A stretch of 64,000 nucleotides of DNA from Aureimonas sp. AU20 (GTDB taxonomy: Bacteria; Pseudomonadota; Alphaproteobacteria; Rhizobiales; Rhizobiaceae), in the NCBI RefSeq assembly GCF_001442755.1, contig NZ_CP006367.1, positions 3,348,001-3,412,000 of the forward strand, written 5' to 3'. A program made the position numbers and the translations under genes. Positions 15,784-24,922 of this stretch are shown here, in pieces (position 1 is the first letter of the stretch; each line of letters begins with the position of its first letter). The notes under the pieces were generated by a model. It saw only the letters and a program-made list of their open reading frames with translations. It had not been told where the DNA came from and ran no database searches.

Positions 15784-16653
15784 TTATGCCGCTGCCGGTG
15801 CGCCGCCGCCGATCGTCTCGGCCTCGACCTGATCGATCGTCGGGCGATCATGGGCGGAGATCGCCTTGCGGCCGTATTCGAGAGCGACCTGCGGAAGGGC
15901 GCCGTTCATGTAGGCGATGAGCGTCTGCTTGATGATGATGTACATGCGCATCTGCTTCTCGCGCACGCTCTTGATTTTGGCGGCCAGCGGGGCGAACACG
16001 CCGTAGGAGAAGAAGATGCCGGCGAAGGTGCCGACCAGCGCGGCGCCCACGAGATGGCCCAGCACTTCGGGCGACTGGTCCAGCGCGCCCATGGCGTGCA
16101 CGATACCTAGAACGGCGGCGACGATGCCGAGCGCGGGAAGACCGTCGGCGACTTCCTGTACGGCATGCTTGGGCTTCAGCTTGTCGTGCTGGACGGTGTG
16201 GATTTCCTCGTCCATCAGCGCCTCGATCTCGTGCGGACGGGCGTTGCCGATGATGATGAGGCGGCAATAGTCGCAGATGAAGTTGGTCATCGCCTGGTTC
16301 TTCAGGATGTTCGGAAACGCGCTGAAGATCGCCGACTCGGCGGGGTTGTCGACATGAGCTTCCACTTCCGAGCGCGACTTGGAGCGCATCTCGCGCATCA
16401 GGGAGTGGAGGAGGCTGAGAAGGTCGAGATAGTCGCGCTGCTTGGGAACGGCGTCCTTGAACGCCTCGCCCATCGCCTTGCCCGTGTCCTTCACCACCTT
16501 CATGTTGTTGGCGATCAGGAAGGTGCCCAGCGAGGCGCCCAGAATGATCAGCAGTTCGTAGGGCTGCCAGAGGACGTAGAGATGGCCGCCCGAAGCGACG
16601 TAGCCGCCCAGCACGCAACCGATCGTGACGAGAAGGCCGAGAATGATACCCAT
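15784..16653 (-). CDS. motA: Flagellar stator protein MotA
   Basis: MotA is the proton-channel stator subunit. The 289-aa product has four membrane segments: two at the N terminus (about residues 3-20 and 33-50) and two near 165-220, with the conserved [22 protein letters not shown] block and the cytoplasmic loop between. The length matches rhizobial MotA. Its partner motB is not in the window. It is the first gene of the minus-strand motA-fliM-fliN-fliG-flhB unit and is divergent from flgF across about 220 bases. Confidence 0.97.
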   Translation of the reverse strand: MGIILGLLVTIGCVLGGYVASGGHLYVLWQPYELLIILGASLGTFLIANNMKVVKDTGKAMGEAFKDAVPKQRDYLDLLSLLHSLMREMRSKSRSEVEAHVDNPAESAIFSAFPNILKNQAMTNFICDYCRLIIIGNARPHEIEALMDEEIHTVQHDKLKPKHAVQEVADGLPALGIVAAVLGIVHAMGALDQSPEVLGHLVGAALVGTFAGIFFSYGVFAPLAAKIKSVREKQMRMYIIIKQTLIAYMNGALPQVALEYGRKAISAHDRPTIDQVEAETIGGGAPAAA

Positions 16654-16877
16654 CGGGTGCCCCTGGTGAGGAAAGAATTGGTTAACGCATAGGGGGGCCG
16701 ACTTGCGCGAGACTGTGCGCTGCGGAAGGTTCCATGGGCCGCACGAAAGGGTCAGCTTCGATCCATTTGCTTAGGGTTATGGTGGGCTCGAAGGGAGGCA
16801 TCCGCCACGTGCGGGGGCCGCCCGCCCGCTTCCCTCCGGGACCGGCACCCTCTCGCGATTCCCAAGGCCTCTCCCCC

Positions 16878-17603
16878 ATGCAGACATCGCTCCCCGTCGC
16901 TCTTTCCGGCCAGCTCGCCACGGAAAAGCGCCTCGACACGATCGCCAACAATCTGGCCAACCTGCGCACGGCGGGCTTTCGCGCCGAAGAGGTGAAGTTC
17001 GAGAGCTTCCTGTCGCGCACCGCGCCCGAGACCGTGGCCTTCACCTCCGGCGGCGAGCGCTACCTGTCCACCCGCGCCGGCGAGATGACGCAGACCGGCA
17101 ACGCGCTCGACATCGCGGTGGGCGGCGACGCCTTCTTCGCGATCCAGACGCCCAAGGGCACCGTCTATACCCGCGACGGCCGCATGCAGATGCGCAATAC
17201 GGGCGAGCTCGTGACCGTGAACGGCGAGCCGTTCCTCGACGTCGGCGGCGCGCCCCTGCTGATCGACCCGGCGGGCGGCCCGGTCTCCATCGCGCGCGAC
17301 GGCATGCTGACCCAGAAGAACGTGCAGGTCGGCGCGGTGGGCCTGTTCGAGATGCCGGTGGGCGCCAATCTGCAGCGCGCCGGAACCTCCGGCGTGGTGC
17401 CCGACAAGGCGGCCGTGCCCGTGGTGGACTTCGAGAAGACCTCGGTGCTCCAGGGCTATGTGGAAGGCTCCAACGTCAACCCGATCCTTGAGATGACGCG
17501 CCTCATCGAGGTGCAGCGCGCCTTCGAGCAGGCCGCCAATATGATCCAGACCTCCGAATCCTCGCTCAACAACGCCGTCACCCAGCTCGGAGCCGTGAAG
17601 TGA
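16878..17603 (+). CDS. flgF: Flagellar proximal rod protein FlgF
   Basis: FlgF is a proximal rod subunit. I set the start at the ATG at 16878 (MQTSLPVALSGQLATEKRL, 241 aa) because it places the rod signature TIANNLANLRTAGFRAEE at the normal distance from the N terminus; the frame is open upstream but without recognisable similarity. The C terminus has GYVEGSNVNPILEMTRLIEVQRAFEQAANMI. Its stop overlaps the fliI GTG start (GTGA), so the two are coupled. Confidence 0.95.
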   Translation: MQTSLPVALSGQLATEKRLDTIANNLANLRTAGFRAEEVKFESFLSRTAPETVAFTSGGERYLSTRAGEMTQTGNALDIAVGGDAFFAIQTPKGTVYTRDGRMQMRNTGELVTVNGEPFLDVGGAPLLIDPAGGPVSIARDGMLTQKNVQVGAVGLFEMPVGANLQRAGTSGVVPDKAAVPVVDFEKTSVLQGYVEGSNVNPILEMTRLIEVQRAFEQAANMIQTSESSLNNAVTQLGAVK

Positions 17604-18931
17604 CGGCAGGCCCGAGGCAGAAGGTCGATCTGTCCGGCTTGAGCGAGCCCCTGATCCGCGTCAGCGGCCATATCGTGGACGTGTCGGCGCAGGCCTTCCG
17701 CGTTGCAGGCCTCAGCCCCTATGTGAAGCTCGGCGACTGCGTGGTCTGCGACGGGCCCGAGGGCGAGGAGCTGGGCGAAGTGGTGCGCGTCGAGGAAGCG
17801 GCCGCGACCGTCAAGCCCTTCGCCGTGCGCTTCCAGAGCGGCGTGCGCTCGCTCGCCTGGCGCACCGGCCCGGTCACCGTCTCGCCCGCGGCCAGCTGGC
17901 GCGGGCGCACGGTGAACGCCTTCGGCCGCCCCTGCGACGATCTCGGCCCCCTTGAGCAAGGTCCCGTCGCCTATCTCACCGACACGCTGCCGGACGCGGC
18001 CATGCGTCGTGGCCGCGTCACCGCGCCGGTCCAGACCGGCGTCAAGGCGATCGACATCTTCACGCCCCTGATCCGGGGCCAGCGCATGGGCATCTTCGCC
18101 GGTTCGGGCGTCGGCAAATCGACCCTGATGGGCATGTTGGCGCGGGCCAAGGGCTTCGACACGGTGGTCGTGGCGCTGGTCGGCGAGCGCGGCCGCGAGG
18201 TGCGCGAGTTCCTCGAAGTCACCATGCAGGGCGAGCTGTCGCGCGTGGTGACCATCGTCGCCACCGGCGACGAGAGCGCCATGATGCGCCGCCTCGCGCC
18301 CAAGACCGCGATGACGGTGGCCGAATATTTCCGCGACCAGGGCGACCATGTGCTCCTGATCGTCGACTCGGTGACGCGCCTTGCCCACGCCGCGCGCGAC
18401 GTGGCGCTGGCGGCTGGCGAGCCACCCGTGGCGCGCGGCTATCCGCCCAGCGTCTTTTCCGAGCTGCCGCGCCTTCTGGAGCGCGCCGGCCCCGGCGCTC
18501 CCAACAGCGGCACGATCACCGGGCTCTTCGCGGTGCTGGTGGACGGCGACGACCACAATGAGCCGGTGGCCGATTCCATTCGCGGCACGCTGGACGGCCA
18601 TATCGTGCTCAGCCGCTCGATCGCCGAGGAAGGCCGCTTTCCGGCCGTGGACGTTTTGAAATCCATCTCGCGTCTGGCGGACCTGTCTTGGAGCACGGAG
18701 GAGCGCGAGCTCGTCTCACGCCTTCGCTCGATGATCTCCCGCTTCGAGGACACACGCGATCTTCGCCTGCTCGGCGGCTACCAGCGCGGCGCCGACGCCA
18801 CGCTCGATCAGGCGGTGGATCTCGTACCGCATGTCTATGGCGCCCTGTTGCAGGGCCCGGCGGACGGGCCGACCGATCAGCCGTTCGAAGACCTCTCGCG
18901 CCGGCTGAAGGCCGGCATGACGCCCGGCTAA
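17600..18931 (+). CDS. fliI: Flagellum-specific ATPase FliI
   Basis: FliI is the ATPase that powers or assists export of flagellar proteins. The 443-aa product has an N-terminal beta-barrel (about 1-90), the catalytic core with Walker A FAGSGVGKSTLMG (about residues 170-180), the ALVGERGREVREF block, Walker B LLIVDSVTRLAHAARDV, and the GYPPSVFSELPRLLERAG motif, then the C-terminal domain. The length is normal. Start is a GTG overlapping the flgF stop. fliJ does not follow. Confidence 0.97.
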   Translation: MTAGPRQKVDLSGLSEPLIRVSGHIVDVSAQAFRVAGLSPYVKLGDCVVCDGPEGEELGEVVRVEEAAATVKPFAVRFQSGVRSLAWRTGPVTVSPAASWRGRTVNAFGRPCDDLGPLEQGPVAYLTDTLPDAAMRRGRVTAPVQTGVKAIDIFTPLIRGQRMGIFAGSGVGKSTLMGMLARAKGFDTVVVALVGERGREVREFLEVTMQGELSRVVTIVATGDESAMMRRLAPKTAMTVAEYFRDQGDHVLLIVDSVTRLAHAARDVALAAGEPPVARGYPPSVFSELPRLLERAGPGAPNSGTITGLFAVLVDGDDHNEPVADSIRGTLDGHIVLSRSIAEEGRFPAVDVLKSISRLADLSWSTEERELVSRLRSMISRFEDTRDLRLLGGYQRGADATLDQAVDLVPHVYGALLQGPADGPTDQPFEDLSRRLKAGMTPG

Positions 18932-18963
18932 TCTCGAACCGCCCCTCTCCTTGAGACCGCCGC

Positions 18964-19209
18964 TCAGGCCGACTTGCGCGGCCGGGTGGCGGGCGGGCGG
19001 CTCCAACCTTCCACCACGGCGCGCGGCGCATCGGCCGGCCCATCCCGCCAACCGATATCCCGCTTCAGCCAGTCCGGCATCTCCTCTTCCTGCAGGACGC
19101 AGACATGCTGCGCGAGACGCTGCCTGACCGAGCTGATCCATAAGCTGAGTTTGGCGAGAAGACCGGATGCAGTCCGACTCCTCGCCCGTTCGATCGATCT
19201 CGTCCGCAT
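18964..19209 (-). CDS. DUF1127-like small protein
   Basis: 81 aa. The ATG at 19209 has a strong AGGAGGA site seven bases upstream, which decides the start. The C-terminal half carries a DUF1127-like motif: a tryptophan-leucine pair then LKRDIGWRDGP, preceded by a basic amphipathic helix with SLWISSVRQRLAQ. DUF1127 proteins in alphaproteobacteria often act in stress or phosphate/RNA responses, but the role of this one is unknown. The assignment is by motif only. It is convergent with fliI and divergent from the LysR gene. Confidence 0.7.
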   Translation of the reverse strand: MRTRSIERARSRTASGLLAKLSLWISSVRQRLAQHVCVLQEEEMPDWLKRDIGWRDGPADAPRAVVEGWSRPPATRPRKSA

Positions 19210-19278
19210 GGCCTGATCCTCCTGTTTGCGATGGAAGAGATCGCGCCGGAAGGCTTGCGGGTCCAATCGAAGCTCGGG

Positions 19279-19309
19279 CATGATGCAAAAGGAGGTTTTA
19301 TGCATCATG
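19279..19309. promoter_or_regulatory. Inverted repeat flanking the LysR-gene ribosome binding site
   Basis: CATGATGCA (19279-19287) and TGCATCATG (19301-19309) are perfect 9-base inverted copies with the GGAGG ribosome binding site in the 13-base spacer. The right arm includes the start codon. It could be an autoregulatory operator of the LysR protein or an RNA hairpin presenting the binding site in its loop. Confidence 0.55.
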
Positions 19310-20230
19310 TCGCGATCTCTGCCGCCGCTCGCTGCCCTACGCGCCTTCGAGGCCGCCGCGCGCCATCTGAGCTTCACCCGCGCCGCCGCCGAGCTCGGCA
19401 TGACGCAGGCCGCCGTCAGCTATCAGATCCGCGTTCTGGAAGAGCGCGTTGGCACGCCGCTCTTCCTGCGCGGCAAGCGGCCGATTTCGCTGACCGACGC
19501 TGGCCGGCGCCTCGGCACGGACACGACCGGCGCCTTCGATCTCATCGCCGCCGCCTTCGAAGCGGCCAAAGGCGGAGCGTCCGGCGTCCTCACCATCAGC
19601 GTCATTCCGACCTTCGCCACTGGCTGGCTGGCGCGGCATCTCTATGCTTTCCAACTCGCCCATCCCGAGATCGCGGTGCGCCTCCATGCGACGCGCGACG
19701 TCAGCGATTTCGAGCGCGAACCGGTGGACCTCGCCATTCGGGGTGGCCCGCCTCCCTCCCCCGCGCTCGTCTCTCACAAGCTCCTGTCCGCCGACTTCAC
19801 GCCCATGCTGAGCCCGGCGCTGGAAGCGAAGATCGGCTTGGCCCTGCGCGAGCCCGCCGATCTCCTGCGCTATCCCCTGATCGACCCGACAGATCCCTGG
19901 TGGAACGAATGGTTCGCCCATGCCGGCGTCAAGCGGCCGGGGTTCGACAAGGACGACGGCCACAAGATGGGCGGGCAGGATCTGGAGGCCATCGCCGCCA
20001 TCTCGGGGCACGGCGTTGCGATCCTCACGCCCTTCTTCTATCGGGACGATGTCGCCGCCGGGCGGCTGCGCCCGCCCTTCGACCTTCTCTGCCCCAGTTC
20101 GCGCGGCTATTGGCTGTGCTATCCGCCCGGCCGGCGCAACGCGCCGAAGATCCGCCTTTTCCGCGAATGGCTGCTCGGCCACTTCCCCGAGGAGGACGGC
20201 GATCTTTCAAGCCGGAAAGGGATCGGCTAG
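19307..20230 (+). CDS. LysR-type transcriptional regulator, GcvA-like
   Basis: 307 aa, standard LysR length. The start at 19307 (MSRSLPPLAALRAFEAAARH) places the winged helix-turn-helix at residues 5-65 (LSFTRAAAELGMTQAAVSYQIRVLEERVGTPLF), exactly as in the family; GGAGG lies 11 bases upstream. The rest is a substrate-binding domain (about 90-300). The N-terminal pattern LPPLAALRAFEAAARHLSFTRAA is typical of the GcvA/AmpR subgroup. The inducer and targets are unknown. No obvious metabolic operon is adjacent, only an ABC-F gene ten bases downstream in the same direction. Confidence 0.92.
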   Translation: MSRSLPPLAALRAFEAAARHLSFTRAAAELGMTQAAVSYQIRVLEERVGTPLFLRGKRPISLTDAGRRLGTDTTGAFDLIAAAFEAAKGGASGVLTISVIPTFATGWLARHLYAFQLAHPEIAVRLHATRDVSDFEREPVDLAIRGGPPPSPALVSHKLLSADFTPMLSPALEAKIGLALREPADLLRYPLIDPTDPWWNEWFAHAGVKRPGFDKDDGHKMGGQDLEAIAAISGHGVAILTPFFYRDDVAAGRLRPPFDLLCPSSRGYWLCYPPGRRNAPKIRLFREWLLGHFPEEDGDLSSRKGIG

Positions 20231-20239
20231 AAGCCGGCC

Positions 20240-22060
20240 ATGGCTCCTCCCCCGCTTCTTCGTCTCGACGGCGTGCGCCTCACCTTCGGCGGCACCCCCC
20301 TTCTCACCCATGTCGAACTCGGCGTCCTACCGGGAGACCGGATCGCATTGGTCGGCCGCAACGGCTCCGGCAAGTCGACCCTCCTGAAGATCGCGGCCGG
20401 CATCGTCGAGCCCGATGGCGGCGAGGTGTTTCGCCAGCCCGGTGCGACGATCCGCTATCTCGCGCAGGAGCCTGATTTCGGCGCGGCCGAGACGGTGGAG
20501 GCCTATGTCCTGGCCGGGCTCGGGCCGGCTGATGAGCCCTATCGCGTCACCCGCCTGATCGAGGGCCTCGGGCTTCGCGCCGACGCGCGGCCGGGCGATC
20601 TGTCGGGCGGCGAGGCGCGCCGCGCCGCGCTCGCCCGCGTTCTGGCGCCCGAGCCCGACATCGTGCTTCTGGACGAGCCCACCAACCACTTGGACCTTCC
20701 GACCATCGAATGGCTGGAAGAGGAAATCCGGGGCATGCGCTCGGCGGTCGTCACGATCAGCCACGACCGGCGCTTCCTTGAGCGCGTGACGGAGGCCACC
20801 GTCTGGCTCGACCGCGGCTCGGTGCGCCGGCTGAACGAGGGCTTTTCCGGCTTCGAGGCCTGGCGCGACAAGGTGCTGGAGGAAGAGGAGCGCGACCTTC
20901 AGAAGCTCGACCGCAAGATCGTTCGCGAGGAGCACTGGCTGCGCTACGGCGTCACCGCCCGGCGCACGCGCAACGAGCGGCGCCTCGCCGGCCTTCACCA
21001 ATTGCGCGCCGACCGCAAGAACGCCCGGCGCGCCGTCGGCACGGTGGAGATGGCGGTCGGCGAGACGCGCGAAAGCGGCAAGCTGGTGATCGAGGCGAAG
21101 GCCATCTCCAAGCGCTATGACGAGCGCGTCCTGATCGACGGGTTCTCCACCCGCATCCAGCGGGGAGACCGGGTCGGCCTCGTCGGGCCGAACGGCGCGG
21201 GCAAGACGACGCTGCTCAAGATCCTGATCGGCGAGGCCGAGCCCGACAGCGGCACCGTGCGCCTTGGCACCAATCTGGATCTCGCCTTTCTCGACCAGAA
21301 GCGCGCCAGCCTGAGGGACGATCTGTCCGTGTCCGACGCGCTGACCGACGGGCGCGGCGATCAGGTCATGGTGAACGGCGAGCCGCGCCATGTCGCGGGC
21401 TATCTCAAGGACTTCCTGTTCCAGGCCGAGCAGATCCGCACCCCGGTCGGCAACCTGTCGGGCGGCGAGCGGGCGCGGCTGCTTCTGGCCAAGACCTTGG
21501 CGACGCCCGCCAACATCCTGGTGCTGGACGAGCCGACCAACGATCTCGACATGGAGACGCTGGATCTCCTGCAGGAGCTCATCGCCAACTATCCCGGCAC
21601 CGTGCTTCTCGTCAGCCACGACCGCGACTTTCTCGACCGCACGGTGACGAGCGTCATCTCACCGGAAGAAAACGGCCATTGGCTGGAATATGCCGGCGGC
21701 TACTCCGACATGGCCTCGCAGAAGCGCGGCGCGCTGAAGGAAGCGCGCAAGGCCGACAAGCCCAAGGCAGCGGCCGGTTCGGGCGCGGAGAGCAAGGCCC
21801 CGGCGAAGACAGCCGCCGCCACGACCAAGCTGTCCTTCAAGCAGAAGTTCGCACTTGAGAACCTGCCCAAGGAAATCGCCAAGCTGGAAGCGGCGATCGC
21901 CAAGGCCGAAGCGGAGATGGCCGATCCCGCTCTCTTCACCAAGAACCCCGACCGTTTCGCCAAGCTCGCCGCCAGCAGCGAGAAGGACCGCGCTGCCCTC
22001 GCCAAGGCCGAGGACGAATGGTTGGAGCTGGAAATGCTCAAGGCCGAGATGGAGAGTTGA
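20240..22060 (+). CDS. ABC-F family ATPase, Uup-like
   Basis: 606 aa. Two ABC domains without membrane segments: first Walker A GRNGSGKST (about residue 38) with signature LSGGEARRA and Walker B VLLDEPTNHLDLPT; second Walker A GPNGAGKTT (about 317) with LSGGERARL and VLDEPTNDLDME. A charged linker joins them. A C-terminal coiled coil (about 530-605, KFALENLPKEIAKLEAAIAKAEAEM) is a Uup feature. ABC-F proteins act on ribosomes or DNA, not transport; Uup is linked to precise transposon excision and ribosome function. The exact subfamily is inferred from the C-terminal coil. Confidence 0.92.
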   Translation: MAPPPLLRLDGVRLTFGGTPLLTHVELGVLPGDRIALVGRNGSGKSTLLKIAAGIVEPDGGEVFRQPGATIRYLAQEPDFGAAETVEAYVLAGLGPADEPYRVTRLIEGLGLRADARPGDLSGGEARRAALARVLAPEPDIVLLDEPTNHLDLPTIEWLEEEIRGMRSAVVTISHDRRFLERVTEATVWLDRGSVRRLNEGFSGFEAWRDKVLEEEERDLQKLDRKIVREEHWLRYGVTARRTRNERRLAGLHQLRADRKNARRAVGTVEMAVGETRESGKLVIEAKAISKRYDERVLIDGFSTRIQRGDRVGLVGPNGAGKTTLLKILIGEAEPDSGTVRLGTNLDLAFLDQKRASLRDDLSVSDALTDGRGDQVMVNGEPRHVAGYLKDFLFQAEQIRTPVGNLSGGERARLLLAKTLATPANILVLDEPTNDLDMETLDLLQELIANYPGTVLLVSHDRDFLDRTVTSVISPEENGHWLEYAGGYSDMASQKRGALKEARKADKPKAAAGSGAESKAPAKTAAATTKLSFKQKFALENLPKEIAKLEAAIAKAEAEMADPALFTKNPDRFAKLAASSEKDRAALAKAEDEWLELEMLKAEMES

Positions 22061-22067
22061 GAGGAAA

Positions 22068-22088
22068 GACGGGGCTCAGCGCCCCGTC
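22068..22088. terminator. Hairpin between convergent genes
   Basis: GACGGGGC / GCCCCGTC form a perfect 8-base stem with a TCAGC loop. It lies between the ABC-F gene and the convergent DUF808 gene, overlapping the stop of the latter. No strong T-run follows, so efficiency is uncertain. Confidence 0.5.
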
Positions 22089-23041
22089 ACCGCCTTCCAG
22101 GCCGGGGCGAGCAGCTTGCCGACGATCGGGATCAGCGCGAAGCCGACGAGGAGGCCGACGATGCCGGAGCCGATCGCCGTGACGAGCCAGCCGAGGAACC
22201 CACCGAGCGCCGGCACGAGGGCGGACACCGCGACGCTGGCGTCGTGGATGACGTGTTCGATCCCCGTCAGGCCGTAGCCAGCCAAGCCATGGACGATGAT
22301 GCCGCCGCCGACCCAGACCATGGCGGCGGTGCCGACCAGCGCTAGGAGGCGCAGGAAATGCGGCATGAAGCGCACGAGGCCGCGCCCGAAGGCCGCCGCC
22401 GCTCCGTTGCTCTGCCTTGCCAGGGCGACGCCCACATCGTCGGCCTTCACGATCAGCGCCACCGCGCCGTAGACCACCGCCGTGATGCCGACCGCGACGA
22501 TCGCCATGACCACCGCCTTGGTCCAGATTCCGCTCTCTGGCAGGCCGGCCAGGGTGATCGCCATGATCTCGGCCGACAGGATGAAATCGGTCTTCACGGC
22601 GCTCGCGACCCGCTCGTCCTCCAGCGCCTGCGGCGCCTTGGCGGCCACCGTCGGCAGCGCCGCCTCGTGCCCATGGGCCTCGTGGGGCACCAGCTTCTCG
22701 TAGATCTTTTCCGCCCCCTCGTAGGAGAGATAGGCGCCGCCCAGCATCAGGAGCGGGGTGATGGCCCAGGGCGCGAAGGCGCCGAGCACGAGCGCGATCG
22801 GCAGGAGAAACAGGAGCTTGTTGCGCACCGAGCCCTTGGCGATGCGCCAAACGATCGGCAGTTCGCGCTCGGCCGCGAAGCCCACGACATAGCGAGGCGT
22901 CACAGCCGCATCGTCGATCACGACGCCGGCGGCCTTGGCGCCAGCCTTGGCCGCCTGCGCGCCGACATCGTCCAGCGAAGCGGCGGCGACTTTCGAAATC
23001 GCGGCGACATCGTCCAGAAGGGCGATCAATCCGATGCTCAT
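22076..23041 (-). CDS. DUF808 family inner-membrane protein
   Basis: 321 aa. The pattern MSIGLIALLDDVAAISKVAAASLDDVGAQAAKAGAKAAGVVIDDAAVTPRYV is the hallmark N terminus of DUF808 (E. coli YedI) proteins. About five to seven hydrophobic segments follow, including PIALVLGAFAPWAITPLLML and a conserved LSAEIMAITL block. The length is normal. The function of the family is unknown. It has its own promoter region and is divergent from the dac gene. Confidence 0.9.
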   Translation of the reverse strand: MSIGLIALLDDVAAISKVAAASLDDVGAQAAKAGAKAAGVVIDDAAVTPRYVVGFAAERELPIVWRIAKGSVRNKLLFLLPIALVLGAFAPWAITPLLMLGGAYLSYEGAEKIYEKLVPHEAHGHEAALPTVAAKAPQALEDERVASAVKTDFILSAEIMAITLAGLPESGIWTKAVVMAIVAVGITAVVYGAVALIVKADDVGVALARQSNGAAAAFGRGLVRFMPHFLRLLALVGTAAMVWVGGGIIVHGLAGYGLTGIEHVIHDASVAVSALVPALGGFLGWLVTAIGSGIVGLLVGFALIPIVGKLLAPAWKAVTGR

Positions 23042-23271
23042 GGTCTCTTAACATCCCCTCGAATGCACCCGGCGCGATCTCCAGCCCACCCCATGAGACC
23101 CCGCTTGCCGCTGGTTAAGCTGCGGCCTTGATGCCACTCATACACAGCCAACGTCTCTCCAACGAGATCGTGCGCGAAGAGTGCTTTCCTTTTCCGTTCG
23201 GCGATGCACTCTTTCGGTTCGAAGCCGCCCGCACGGGGCGGCTGGATGCGGCCGTGAGGGGGGAGACAGCC

Positions 23272-24435
23272 ATGAGCTTCAGCGCAACGATCGAATCGCC
23301 GCGTGGGGCGAAGCGGGTCCTTGCTCTCGCGGCCCTCGTCCTGGCGCTCGCCCAGCCCGCGCTGGCGCTGGAAACCACCGCCCGAGCCGCTCTCATGGTT
23401 GATCTCGGCAGCGGCACGCTTCTGTTCGAAAAGAACGCCGACCAGGAAATCCCGCCCGCCAGCCTGTCGAAGCTGATGACGCTGGCGGTGATCTTCGACG
23501 AGCTGCGCAAGGGTTCGGTGCGGCTGGACGAGAGCTTTCCCGTGTCCGAAAACGCCTGGCGCACGGGCGGCGCGGCGTCCGGCGGCTCCACCATGTTCCT
23601 GCCGCTGAATTCGCAGGTCACCCTTGCCGACCTCATCAAGGGCATCGCCATCCAGTCCGGCAACGACGCGACGATCGTCGCCGCCGAGGGCATTGCCGGC
23701 AGCGTTCCGGCCTTTGCCGAGATGATGAACCGCAAGGCACGCGAGCTGGGGCTGACCCATTCGCATTTCGTCAATCCGCACGGCCTGCCCGACCCCCAGC
23801 AATATGTCTCCGCGCGCGATCTGGTGACCCTGGCAAGCTATCTCATCCGCGAGTTTCCCGAGCAGTACCCGCTCTTCTCGGAGGAGGAGTTCACCTTCAA
23901 CGGCATTACGCAACGCTCGCGCAACCCGCTCCTGCCGCTCGGCGCGGACGGGCTGAAGACCGGCCACACGGCCGAGGCGGGCTACGGGCTCGTCGCCTCG
24001 GTGAAGGACGACACGGGCCGGCGCATCGTCTTCGCGCTGACGGGGATGAAGAGCGTGCAGGAGCGCGCCGAGCAGGCGCGCGCCATGATGACGGCGGGCC
24101 TGCGCGGCTTTGAATCCATCGTCGTGGCGAAGGCGGGGGAATCGCTCGGCGAGGTGCCGGTGCGCAACGGGGCGGAGGAGAGCGTGCCGGTGCGCCCGGG
24201 CGGCGAGATCCGCTTTCTCCAGCCGCGCGGCGAAGGCGGCGGGCCGGTGACCCACGAGATCGTGCCGCTCGGCATCGTGGACGCGCCGGTGCCCGAGGGG
24301 CGCCGCGTGGCGCAGCTGCGCGTCCTGCAGGGTGGGAAGGTGCTGCGCGAGGAGCCGCTTTTCGCCGCCCGCGCGGTCGAGGAGGCGAGCCTGCTGCAGC
24401 GCATCCAGAACACCGTGCTCGGGCATTTCCGCTGA
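23272..24435 (+). CDS. D-alanyl-D-alanine carboxypeptidase (DacC/DacF type)
   Basis: 387 aa. A periplasmic penicillin-binding protein that trims the terminal D-Ala from peptidoglycan side chains. The start at 23272 has GGGGGAGA upstream and gives a signal peptide (about residues 13-36, ending LALE). Catalytic motifs are present in order: SLSK (SxxK, about residue 63), SGN (about 126) and KTGH (about 228). A C-terminal beta domain (PBP5_C, about 290-370) and a short tail LLQRIQNTVLGHFR that may be a membrane-anchoring amphipathic helix follow. The length is normal for class C PBPs. Confidence 0.94.
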   Translation: MSFSATIESPRGAKRVLALAALVLALAQPALALETTARAALMVDLGSGTLLFEKNADQEIPPASLSKLMTLAVIFDELRKGSVRLDESFPVSENAWRTGGAASGGSTMFLPLNSQVTLADLIKGIAIQSGNDATIVAAEGIAGSVPAFAEMMNRKARELGLTHSHFVNPHGLPDPQQYVSARDLVTLASYLIREFPEQYPLFSEEEFTFNGITQRSRNPLLPLGADGLKTGHTAEAGYGLVASVKDDTGRRIVFALTGMKSVQERAEQARAMMTAGLRGFESIVVAKAGESLGEVPVRNGAEESVPVRPGGEIRFLQPRGEGGGPVTHEIVPLGIVDAPVPEGRRVAQLRVLQGGKVLREEPLFAARAVEEASLLQRIQNTVLGHFR

Positions 24436-24449
24436 TGCGCGAGGCTTAA

Positions 24450-24472
24450 GGCGGCGCGTCGCCCGCGCCGCC
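24450..24472. terminator. GC-rich hairpin between dac and the receiver gene
   Basis: GGCGGCGCG / CGCGCCGCC, a perfect 9-base stem with a five-base loop, between two convergent genes. No T-run is present. Confidence 0.45.
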
Positions 24473-24483
24473 GGCTTTGCCTC

Positions 24484-24870
24484 TCAGACCGTCGCCTGCG
24501 CCATGGCGCTCATCACGGCCTGATGGGGATAGGGCTTGAAGAAGAACAGGCTGTCTTCAGGCAGTTCGTCGCCGGCGGGCGGCCGCACGCCTGACGTCAC
24601 CAGAATACGCACGTTCGGCCAGCGGCTGCGCACCGTGGCGGCAAGCCGGTAGCCGTCCATCGAGCCCGACATCTGCACGTCGGTGAAGAGGATACGGATA
24701 TCGGGCTGGGCTTCCAGAAGGCGGATGGCCTCGTCGGCATTGCGCGCCCCATAAGCCACGAGCCCCGCCTCTTCCGCGATGTCCATTGCATCCATCATCA
24801 GAAGCGTGTTGTCATCGACAATCACGGCACCATGGCGTTGCGGAAAGCGAGAACGACCCAAGGGAAGCAT
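24484..24870 (-). CDS. Single-domain response regulator receiver
   Basis: 128 aa consisting of one receiver domain with no output domain. Acidic pocket in VIVDDN, phospho-acceptor Asp in LFTDVQMSG (about residue 63), the conserved Ser/Thr in ILVTSG, and Lys in FFFKPYPH are all present. It lies 52 bases downstream of the HWE histidine kinase in the same direction, so it is the likely partner. Such stand-alone receivers usually act as phosphate sinks or through protein contacts. Confidence 0.93.
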   Translation of the reverse strand: MLPLGRSRFPQRHGAVIVDDNTLLMMDAMDIAEEAGLVAYGARNADEAIRLLEAQPDIRILFTDVQMSGSMDGYRLAATVRSRWPNVRILVTSGVRPPAGDELPEDSLFFFKPYPHQAVMSAMAQATV

Positions 24871-24922
24871 CCTTTGATACGAAGAGGGTCGGCCTCGGCC
24901 GCCCGTTCGTATGACTATGATA

